This document shows positions 1 to 5,858 of a DNA stretch of 8,600 nucleotides, piece after piece. Source of the DNA: Vampirovibrionales bacterium (GTDB lineage: Bacteria; Cyanobacteriota; Vampirovibrionia; Vampirovibrionales; JAGQHJ01); the NCBI GenBank assembly GCA_025451145.1, contig JANWKX010000051.1, positions 1-8,600 of the forward strand, given 5' to 3'. The notes under the pieces are model-generated. The model was not told the DNA's origin. It was given only the letters and a program-made list of their open reading frames with translations, and did no database searches. Numbering within the stretch: the stretch's first letter is position 1; each line of letters starts with the position of its first letter. Both the position numbers and the translations under genes were made by a program.

Positions 1-1155
1 ACTGGCAGCATCAACCTGGAAGCTGGCAATGATTTGAGTCAGTCTGCTGGAACAGTTATCGCTCATTCAGTCTCCTTGACCTCAGATAATGGCAGCATTT
101 ATGGAACAGATGGCAATTCTCCATTAACGACCCAAACAAGTGATTTGACCATCAATGCGGTCAATGGTTCTGCCAATGTGTTGAACACGACCGATGCGAC
201 ACTGGAAGCCTCTACTGTCTTGAACAACTTAACCGTCACTGATTTTGGCGCTTTAACCCTGAATGGGAATATCCAAGCCACTGGTGATACTGGCAGCGTG
301 AACTTGGAAGCCGCCCAAAACCTGACCCAAAACAATGGGACCGTCATTGGGGATACTGTGTCTCTGACCTCAGATAACGGTAGTATCTCTTCCGCTAGCG
401 GATTCTATTTCGATCCACTTGCCACCAAAACCAGTGATTTAACCATATGGGCGCCTAATGGTTCTGCTTTTGTGAGCGATTCTATCAGTACGAAATTAGA
501 AACCTCGAAGGCCAAAGATTCTCTGTACGTCATCGATAATGGGACATTAACCTTGAATGGCAATATTCAAGTCACTGATCCCAACAATGGCTATGCCGTT
601 CTGGAAGCTTATAACGATATCAATCAAACCGCTGGCGTTGTCAGTGCAGATTTTCTAGGTATGTTGTCGGCTAATGGAAGCATTTATGGCACAACGCCTG
701 GGACAGCTCTGAATACCCAAGGCAGTAATCTCGAATTCTTGGCTTCTAATGGCTCTATCAATATTCATAACACCGGCGATGCCAATCTTTATGGTGCTTA
801 TGCGCTTAACGATGTCACATTAACCAACGATGGCGCCTTGAATCAAGTTGGCGATGTGGTTGCAGATACGACTGTGGGAACGGTCCATTTAACCGCCGAT
901 AGTATGACTCAGGCTGATAATGTCAGTGTCATCGCATCTCAAGCCTTCTTGACCTCAACCAAAGGGGATATCGGTGTGAATTCTGACTCAGGTGTCTTTG
1001 ATACCAGCGTCTCCACCTTAACGGTGAATTCTGCCGGAAGTGCCTATCTAAGAAACGATCAAGACCTCAGCCTGTTGGCCTCCAGCGCAGTCAACACATT
1101 CCAGCTCACCAACGGTGGCGTGTTGAATGTGAACGGCTTACTCAGCGGGCACGAT
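1..1155 (+). repeat. Four tandem ~95-codon repeats inside the adhesin-like gene
   Basis: Repeat boundaries set by eye on the 'TGSxNLEA' phrase fall at about 1-288, 289-585, 586-873 and 874-1155. Each unit runs through NLEA...TxxxxxVSLTSDNGSI, then SDLTI...NGSA, then (A/T)LTLNGNIQ. Units 1 and 2 are the most alike, with nearly identical DNA around the LTSDNGSI phrase (about 75-100 and 361-390). Unit 4 is the most diverged. The gradient suggests old duplications with drift. More units may lie to the left of the window. Confidence 0.75.
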
Positions 1156-2106
1156 GTCTACTTGACCACCTTAAATACGCCTTTACCCTCAGGAAATTCC
1201 GATAATGAAGACGAAAGACCATATTCGCCTCCTGCTCCATCCGGTCCTTCAAACGTTAATGTGAACAGCAACATTAATGGCGTTAACTCCGTTGAATTAA
1301 CGACCCCAGCCCAAGCGACCATCAGTGTTAATAACGGTAGCCAAGTGACCACGCAGAATGGCCTGATTTCGTTAAAAACCGATGATGTGATCTTTGATAA
1401 CGGATTCTTGAATGCCGGGGCTCTTGGAACGGTGCTTTTGGCTCCAGTGACTACCAATGAAACCATTGCGTTGGGCGGACCGAATGCTCTGGGTTCCTTT
1501 GTGGTGGATCCAACCGAGTTCTCACACATCACGGCAGGGACCATTCAAATTGGCGATCAGTCAACAACCGGAACCGTTAATATCGATAGCATCAACCTGA
1601 GCAATCAACCAACCGATTTGATTATCAATACCCAGACCTTTGTCTTTGATGCGACTCCGACGTTGGATTCGACCTTCAACATCATTATGGCTCCCAACCA
1701 TAACGTCACCTTCACCGGTGGATGGGATAGAACCGGTTCGCCTATGCTGGCGTTGGGTTCACTCCAAATTGGTGTAAAAGGCTTCTTGTCTGATTTGGAT
1801 GTCCTGGTGTCCGGTAGTGGTTTGATTAATGTCAAATTGCGTGACTTCTCAGGGTCAGGCACAGCCTTTGATGTAACCACCTTGCTGGGCGGAGCCTATA
1901 TTAACGAGCCTGCCGATCAAGGGTTCCTGATAGGCAACCTGTTTAACGGAGCAACCAACCGGGCCAATCTGGTGATTAACAACCAGGTTAAAACCAATGG
2001 GGCTTTCCCGACGTTCCCGAACCTGAACTTCCATAACTTTAGCCCGTTTGCGTCGTTCGGTTTAACGCCAAACAACACCGGGTTTATCTTCAGATCCGGG
2101 TTTTAA
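1..2106 (+). CDS. C-terminal part of a large repeat-rich, beta-strand-rich surface/adhesin-like protein (5' end outside the window)
   Basis: The reading frame is open from base 1, so the 701 visible residues are the C-terminal part of a longer protein. A TTG at 34 is internal, not a start. Residues 1-385 form four degenerate repeats of ~95 residues with recurring phrases such as LTSDNGSI, SDLTI and LTLNGNIQ. They are rich in Asn, Thr, Ser, Gly, Leu and Val, almost free of Cys, and have an alternating pattern typical of beta-solenoids in filamentous-haemagglutinin-like or S-layer-like exoproteins. A Pro-rich acidic linker follows (about 394-418). The region 419-701 is less repetitive, but keeps a haemagglutinin-like ITAGTIQIG phrase at about 510-518. 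No LPXTG, transmembrane helix or clear autotransporter barrel is visible; the protein ends GFIFRSGF. A surface or secreted adhesive role is inferred from composition. The secretion route cannot be judged without the N-terminus. Confidence 0.75.
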   Translation, partial: TGSINLEAGNDLSQSAGTVIAHSVSLTSDNGSIYGTDGNSPLTTQTSDLTINAVNGSANVLNTTDATLEASTVLNNLTVTDFGALTLNGNIQATGDTGSVNLEAAQNLTQNNGTVIGDTVSLTSDNGSISSASGFYFDPLATKTSDLTIWAPNGSAFVSDSISTKLETSKAKDSLYVIDNGTLTLNGNIQVTDPNNGYAVLEAYNDINQTAGVVSADFLGMLSANGSIYGTTPGTALNTQGSNLEFLASNGSINIHNTGDANLYGAYALNDVTLTNDGALNQVGDVVADTTVGTVHLTADSMTQADNVSVIASQAFLTSTKGDIGVNSDSGVFDTSVSTLTVNSAGSAYLRNDQDLSLLASSAVNTFQLTNGGVLNVNGLLSGHDVYLTTLNTPLPSGNSDNEDERPYSPPAPSGPSNVNVNSNINGVNSVELTTPAQATISVNNGSQVTTQNGLISLKTDDVIFDNGFLNAGALGTVLLAPVTTNETIALGGPNALGSFVVDPTEFSHITAGTIQIGDQSTTGTVNIDSINLSNQPTDLIINTQTFVFDATPTLDSTFNIIMAPNHNVTFTGGWDRTGSPMLALGSLQIGVKGFLSDLDVLVSGSGLINVKLRDFSGSGTAFDVTTLLGGAYINEPADQGFLIGNLFNGATNRANLVINNQVKTNGAFPTFPNLNFHNFSPFASFGLTPNNTGFIFRSGF

Positions 2107-2124
2107 AACCGAATCAATAAACCT

Positions 2125-2186
2125 ATCCAAGCATTTGCAAATCTCCTGACAGTCAATTGACAGGATGATAGACCAAATGCTTGGAT
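2125..2186. repeat. 13-bp perfect inverted repeat enclosing a smaller hairpin; possible terminator of the adhesin-like gene
   Basis: ATCCAAGCATTTG (2125-2137) is exactly complementary to CAAATGCTTGGAT (2174-2186). Between the arms, CCTGACA...TGACAGG (about 2145-2164) can form a second short stem with one A-A mismatch, so the 62-nt transcript could fold as a long nested hairpin. It begins 19 nt after the upstream stop codon, where a terminator would be expected. No T-tract follows either arm, so it is not a standard intrinsic terminator. A 3'-end stabilising structure or a small mobile hairpin element are the alternatives. Confidence 0.6.
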
Positions 2187-2274
2187 GCTTTATGAGGCGT
2201 TATTGACACCAAATTTTGTAACTTTTTTGTAATAAATATCAATGTATTTTAGTGAGATTACGCAATCTTGAATC

Positions 2275-2305
2275 TTGATGTGCATATACTATTCATGGGT
2301 ATAAT
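2275..2305 (+). promoter_or_regulatory. Candidate sigma-70-type promoter for the two-gene operon
   Basis: A consensus -10 TATAAT lies at 2300-2305, preceded by a TTGATG -35-like hexamer at 2275-2280. The 19-bp spacing is slightly long. Transcription would begin near 2312, leaving a leader of only about 14 nt before the ATG at 2326. A second, weaker combination is TTGACA at 2203-2208 with TGTAAT at 2228-2233, also 19 bp apart, which would give a longer leader. The -10 box is convincing; the choice of -35 is not. Confidence 0.5.
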
Positions 2306-2325
2306 CAGTAGGCACCTATGGGCAG

Positions 2326-3774
2326 ATGAGGCTAAATAACACTCCCCCAATCACGATTAACCGTTTTAACCTTCCAGAGGCTGAAGCTAAGGTAGGCAAA
2401 GCTATTCGGCTACAGACGCAACCGATACAATTCGGTGCCATTTCACCTGGTATGATAGGGCCGTTAATCAATGTCAATAATGCCGCCATGTCGACCCTGG
2501 CAAACAATCCCCTTATTTCGCTAGTGGCATCGGATTTGGGCGGCATGGTCTTGCCTCGTTCGACTATCGAGCTGTTTAAACGAGGGCCAGATGCCGGAAG
2601 AGAAACGTTTCTTCGAGAGATTTCCGGGACACTGACCAATACTTTCCTGGGTGGGTGGTTAGGTATCCTGGTGACCTCACAACTGGCGAAGATGCATTGG
2701 TTTAATCCAAAGGCTATGAGCTTCAAAGCTTGGATTGATAAACCCACGATGGATGCCTTTCAGGTGGTTGCGCAAAAAGTGATGCAAAATGCCGCTGAAA
2801 AATCCCCTCAAACAATCCGGCAGGAATTTTTGGATGCCATTCTTCAAAACTTGCAATCCACAGATAATCTGTCTAAAACAAGTAAATATGCTGAGCGGCT
2901 AAATTATGGGCGTTTGTGGGATAGGCATACTATGCCAGTAGGCGCACCAGGGGCAACCTGGCAAGATTTGAGAGATATGTATCTCAGGCCAGGGCCACAA
3001 AGGACATTTCATATCGATGAAATGGTTGAAAATCGCTTTAATCACCCAATGTACCTTGACCAGGTAGAGGCTGCAAAAGCCAGGTTCCTTAAGGCTAATG
3101 GTCTGACTAGCAAAACAGAGCTAACGGCTGAATTAAAGCCACAGTTTGAGACTGCCATAGCCAAAGTTGAACAACTTTTGAAGTTTCAAATCAGACGTGA
3201 GCTCACAGATATTGCAAGAATGCCATCGGAGGAAACCTTCATAAAGGGTCTAACTGACAAAGCTGCTAAAGAAGGCTTCTTAACCAGCGAAGCTTCCTTG
3301 TTAAACCCCTTTGAAGAAGGTAAGTTCCTCATTGGTCGAAAACCCACCAAAGATATCTTATCCATGCTGAAATACTATATGGAGGAGCACATTAACCGGG
3401 CCCTCACAGAAGCGGAAGCTGCAATAAAAGCTGGCCAAGCAGAAGGCAACCTGGGAGAAGTGGCCTACAAAATTCTGACAGAGAAAGGCTTTATCCAAGA
3501 GGCCTCTGTTGAATCTAAATTCCTGGGTAAGCTTCTAGGGTCATTGAAGGGGCTTTTGAGGCCAATCTTGCCTTCGTTGGAAGATGGATTAATGCCTTAT
3601 GCAATCAAATCAAAACTATTTTTAACCATCATCCCCATTGTGATGGCCGGTATCTTTGGCTGTTCGATGGTCTTGATTAACAACGAGATTACACGTCGAA
3701 AATACGGCGGTAAAACCTTCTTTCCAGGAGAAGAAGCATTACGCCAACAGCTTCAAGGGGAATCGCAGTCATGA
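2326..3774 (+). CDS. Unrecognised 482-aa protein with C-terminal membrane anchor; first gene of a two-gene operon
   Basis: I do not recognise a named family. The first 40 residues look unstructured, with no signal peptide, and contain the motif QPIQFGA (32-38). A conserved-looking block follows (about 67-101: LGGMVLPR, then RGPDAGRETFLRE), with a mildly hydrophobic stretch at 105-121. Residues 140-420 are mostly charged and probably helical. A strong transmembrane helix lies at about 430-451, followed by LINNEITRRKYGGK and a short tail. The ATG at 2326 is the only start after an in-frame stop at 2302; its ribosome site is weak. The stop overlaps the next gene's start by 4 bp (ATGA), so the two are very likely co-translated. 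Three of its motifs recur in order in the next protein, suggesting the pair are diverged paralogs. Function unknown; an envelope-associated role is inferred from the membrane segment only. Confidence 0.85.
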   Translation: MRLNNTPPITINRFNLPEAEAKVGKAIRLQTQPIQFGAISPGMIGPLINVNNAAMSTLANNPLISLVASDLGGMVLPRSTIELFKRGPDAGRETFLREISGTLTNTFLGGWLGILVTSQLAKMHWFNPKAMSFKAWIDKPTMDAFQVVAQKVMQNAAEKSPQTIRQEFLDAILQNLQSTDNLSKTSKYAERLNYGRLWDRHTMPVGAPGATWQDLRDMYLRPGPQRTFHIDEMVENRFNHPMYLDQVEAAKARFLKANGLTSKTELTAELKPQFETAIAKVEQLLKFQIRRELTDIARMPSEETFIKGLTDKAAKEGFLTSEASLLNPFEEGKFLIGRKPTKDILSMLKYYMEEHINRALTEAEAAIKAGQAEGNLGEVAYKILTEKGFIQEASVESKFLGKLLGSLKGLLRPILPSLEDGLMPYAIKSKLFLTIIPIVMAGIFGCSMVLINNEITRRKYGGKTFFPGEEALRQQLQGESQS

Positions 3775-4715
3775 TAACCCCAATGTTATTGCAGCGTCAT
3801 ATAATGCCTTCTTTCAGAGCCAATCAAGCGGTTAAATTTGGTTCTATGACTGGTATGGCTTTAGATGTCCTAGGGGATTTCACGAAATTAGGAACGACTG
3901 CCGTAAAACATAACCAGTTTATTTATGCTGCGGTGATTCTGTCCCGGATTCTTTTTGCCCGTTCTCCCAATGAACGATGGGAAAATGCCCGTCGGGACGC
4001 TTTGGGCTGGTTTTTCTGGTTTATGGGCAATGCCATCGTGAAGAACGTTCTGACGAAAGTGGTCGCGACAGCAAAGCCGGAATTGGGTGAATTCCTCATT
4101 TCGAATAAGGATTTAAACACGCAAGGGCCACTGAAAAAAGCCGTTTCATTCCTCTTTGCGCCTGACAAGTTCATGGGCCTCAATGGCGATAAACAAATCG
4201 AAGAGATTGGGCAAAGCCTGATTAAAACCGCGACATCTCCTCAAGAAATCGAAACGATTACCAAACTGGTTCGGCATAGCAAAAATGTTGTCGGTCTTAT
4301 TGCCTTGTTTGGCTTGATTGCCAGCATTCTTTTGCTGGGTGTCGTGATTAACCTGATTAATATCGCCATGACAAAAGCTGATTTAGGTAAGAGAATACAT
4401 CAATCCAATCAACAGGATGCCATCCAACCTGAACAAGGGATGCAACCGGGTATCAATCCGGAAATGGCGCTTCCCAATGCAAACCCTGTTAATCCCATGG
4501 CCCAATATTTACAGCCAACGCCTCAACAATCTATGCCTGGGTACAATTACTACGGCTATATGAATCCCATGGGACAACAAGCCGTAAATCCTTGGCAACA
4601 GCAAACAAGCAATCCATGGGCCGCCTATCAAGCCCCTCAATCAGCTTGGGGCCAATACGCCAGCCCAAGTTATAGTGGATACTACAATTATCCTGGTTAC
4701 AATCAAGGCTATTAA
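3771..4715 (+). CDS. Unrecognised 314-aa membrane protein with Gln/Tyr/Pro-rich uncharged C-terminal tail; second gene of the operon
   Basis: The start is an ATG sharing four bases with the previous stop. AAGGGG (3755-3760), 10 nt upstream and inside the preceding gene, serves as ribosome site. The protein has QAVKFGS at 19-25, a hydrophobic stretch at about 50-62, then LFARSPNERWENARRDALG at 61-79, and a second hydrophobic stretch at 78-94. A strong transmembrane helix lies at about 172-198, followed by LINIAMTKADLG (195-206). From about 210 the chain becomes low-complexity, rich in Gln, Pro, Tyr and Asn with NPW, NPM and GY phrases. No Asp, Glu, Lys, Arg or His occurs from 232 to the end. 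Such a tail could be disordered or self-associating; this is inferred from composition. The gene ends 2 bp from the convergent cdaA. Family and function unknown. Confidence 0.85.
   Translation: MITPMLLQRHIMPSFRANQAVKFGSMTGMALDVLGDFTKLGTTAVKHNQFIYAAVILSRILFARSPNERWENARRDALGWFFWFMGNAIVKNVLTKVVATAKPELGEFLISNKDLNTQGPLKKAVSFLFAPDKFMGLNGDKQIEEIGQSLIKTATSPQEIETITKLVRHSKNVVGLIALFGLIASILLLGVVINLINIAMTKADLGKRIHQSNQQDAIQPEQGMQPGINPEMALPNANPVNPMAQYLQPTPQQSMPGYNYYGYMNPMGQQAVNPWQQQTSNPWAAYQAPQSAWGQYASPSYSGYYNYPGYNQGY
4464..4712 (+). other. Segment encoding an uncharged Q/P/Y/N/G-rich low-complexity tail
   Basis: This stretch encodes residues 232-314 of the preceding membrane protein, with no charged residue. 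Over the slightly longer span 211-314 I count about 19 Gln, 15 Pro, 13 Tyr and 11 Asn, plus three Trp. Short phrases recur (NPM, NPW, PGY, SxY), but there is no regular period. The composition resembles prion-like or adhesive low-complexity domains; that is an analogy, not homology. Confidence 0.8.
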
Positions 4716-4717
4716 AT

Positions 4718-5671
4718 CTATAAAGGGCTTCGTTCGTCACCCACGGTAGCCACTTCGGATTCTTTCTTGTACCGTGTGAAAAACTTTTGCAATAAATCGC
4801 CGGAAAGTATGCCAGGGAATGAAGCCCGTTTTGAGGATGGGCCTTCCATATCCGTAATGCCCAAGGCATCAACAAGATGCTGGCGTAAGTCGTCAATGGA
4901 GGCCATTTTCTCAATGGTCCCATGGTAAGCCACAGATAAATTCCCAGTTTCTTCTGATACAACAATACACCGACAATCCGAAACTTCGCTTAAGCCAATG
5001 GCTGCTCGGTGTCGGGTGCCATATTTCCAGGTTAAATTGGGGTTTTCAGACAAGGGCAAAAGTACGCCCGCGGCCAAAACTTTATTATCATGGCTAATGA
5101 CCACAGCACCGTCATGAAGCGGTGTATTGGGATGAAAGATGGTTAAAAGAAGCTCTGTGCTAAGCCTGGCATCCAGCTTAGTTCCGGCTTCCAGGTAGGA
5201 GCCACCTGAACCCATCGCGCTTTCCAGAACAATTAGAGCCCCGGTTTTGGTCTTACTGAGTAATCGAATGGACTCTACAAGCTCATGGAGCATTTGCTCG
5301 GCATCTTTTTCTTTACCACCGGCCAAAAAAGAGGATCTGGAAAAAAAGTCCGGCTGGCCGATATAAACCAATAGCCGTCTTAATTCCGGCTGAAACAGGA
5401 TAATAAACCCGATAATACTGATTTGGATAATGGCCTGTAGGACACTGCTGATGATGGTGAGGTTAAACACATTGGCAATCAGGTTTAACAGCAACACGAC
5501 CCCAATGCCTTTGAGGAGCTGGGCGACATAAGTCCCATGAAGCACCTTGACGTAAAGAAGGAATACGACAATAAAAATCACGAAGAATTGAAGGATATTA
5601 CTGACGTCATCCCAGTTCAACACATTTAAAATGTTGGCAGGCAGCCCGGCCAAATGAATTACGGGATACAA
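4718..5671 (-). CDS. cdaA: Membrane-bound diadenylate cyclase (CdaA/DacA type)
   Basis: Condenses two ATP into the second messenger c-di-AMP at the inner face of the cytoplasmic membrane. Three hydrophobic helices lie at about 26-44, 52-70 and 73-93, followed by FQPELRRLL, the usual junction into the DAC (DisA_N) domain. Catalytic signatures are intact: DGA at 187-189 within NTPLHDGAVVI, and RHR at 220-222 within YGTRHRAAIGLSE; SEETG follows at 239-243. The 317-aa length is somewhat above typical CdaA (~270-280) because of a C-terminal extension of unknown role. The start is TTG at 5671. AAAGGAGA (5681-5688) lies upstream, and an in-frame TAA just before it excludes a longer product. lysA lies 187 bp upstream on the same strand; no CdaR/YbbR or glmM gene, the Firmicutes partners, is nearby. 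Stop codons of cdaA and the facing gene are 2 bp apart. Confidence 0.93.
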   Translation of the reverse strand: MYPVIHLAGLPANILNVLNWDDVSNILQFFVIFIVVFLLYVKVLHGTYVAQLLKGIGVVLLLNLIANVFNLTIISSVLQAIIQISIIGFIILFQPELRRLLVYIGQPDFFSRSSFLAGGKEKDAEQMLHELVESIRLLSKTKTGALIVLESAMGSGGSYLEAGTKLDARLSTELLLTIFHPNTPLHDGAVVISHDNKVLAAGVLLPLSENPNLTWKYGTRHRAAIGLSEVSDCRCIVVSEETGNLSVAYHGTIEKMASIDDLRQHLVDALGITDMEGPSSKRASFPGILSGDLLQKFFTRYKKESEVATVGDERSPL

Positions 5672-5680
5672 AGACCAGCG

Positions 5681-5688
5681 TCTCCTTT
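5681..5688 (-). promoter_or_regulatory. Ribosome binding site deciding the TTG start of cdaA
   Basis: Read on the minus strand this is AAAGGAGA, close to the consensus anti-16S sequence. The AGGAG core ends 10 nt before the TTG at 5671-5669. It is the best Shine-Dalgarno sequence in the window, and it supports a non-ATG start because no in-frame ATG lies near it. Confidence 0.65.
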
Positions 5689-5715
5689 AGCCCATACCAA
5701 TCCTTCTATCTTTTT

Positions 5716-5721
5716 ATTGTA
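5716..5721 (-). promoter_or_regulatory. Weak candidate -10 box for cdaA in the lysA-cdaA gap
   Basis: The minus strand reads TACAAT here, five of six matches to TATAAT, and lies 44 nt before the cdaA start codon. No good -35 is found at 16-18 bp (only TTTCAT or CTTTCA). cdaA may have its own promoter here or simply be read through from lysA; the sequence does not decide. Confidence 0.3.
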
Positions 5722-5806
5722 TCGAAGCTTTTCAAGAAATGAAAGTCACAAGACCTTTTCTTACGCTTCCCGGTGGAATTTTGGATTAGACCAATCTCGC
5801 GTATTT

Positions 5807-5835
5807 CTGCTGGAGGCATTATCTTTCTCCAGCAG
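5807..5835 (-). repeat. Intercistronic hairpin (9-bp perfect stem, 11-nt loop) between lysA and cdaA
   Basis: CTGCTGGAG (5807-5815) pairs exactly with CTCCAGCAG (5827-5835). In the direction of transcription the hairpin begins 23 nt after the lysA stop codon. The bases after it read AAATACGCG on the minus strand, so there is no U-tract and it is unlikely to be a strong intrinsic terminator. It could stabilise the lysA 3' end, weaken read-through into cdaA, or mark an RNA processing point. Confidence 0.55.
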
Positions 5836-5858
5836 TCATTGGCTTCTGGATGACTTAA

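Noticed and set aside
1..1155. CRISPR-like or satellite repeat
   Set aside because: The repeats are ~290 bp, degenerate and in one open frame; they are protein repeats, not a DNA array with spacers.
1158..1544. Minus-strand 128-codon open frame inside the adhesin-like gene (and similar ones at 99-347 and 1605-1880)
   Set aside because: These are antisense to a long coherent repeat protein, contain no recognisable motif, and are explained by the low stop frequency opposite Asn/Thr/Gly-rich coding sequence.
2083..2106. C-terminal GFIFRSGF as an outer-membrane beta-barrel signature ending in Phe
   Set aside because: Only the terminal Phe and parts of the alternation fit; the -2 position is Ser and no preceding amphipathic strands are evident, so an autotransporter barrel is not supported.
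2099..2110. 12-bp palindrome GGTTTTAAAACC over the stop codon
   Set aside because: A perfect palindrome without a loop cannot form a useful hairpin, and AT-rich palindromes of this size arise by chance. No operator role can be argued.
2316..2747. Minus-strand 143-codon open frame opposite the start of the 482-aa gene
   Set aside because: It lies antisense to the block encoding the motifs shared with the neighbouring protein, so the plus-strand frame is the coding one.
4531..4965. Minus-strand 144-codon open frame spanning the cdaA 3' end and the convergent gene
   Set aside because: It is out of frame with cdaA and antisense to the low-complexity tail. Its translation lacks any known motif.
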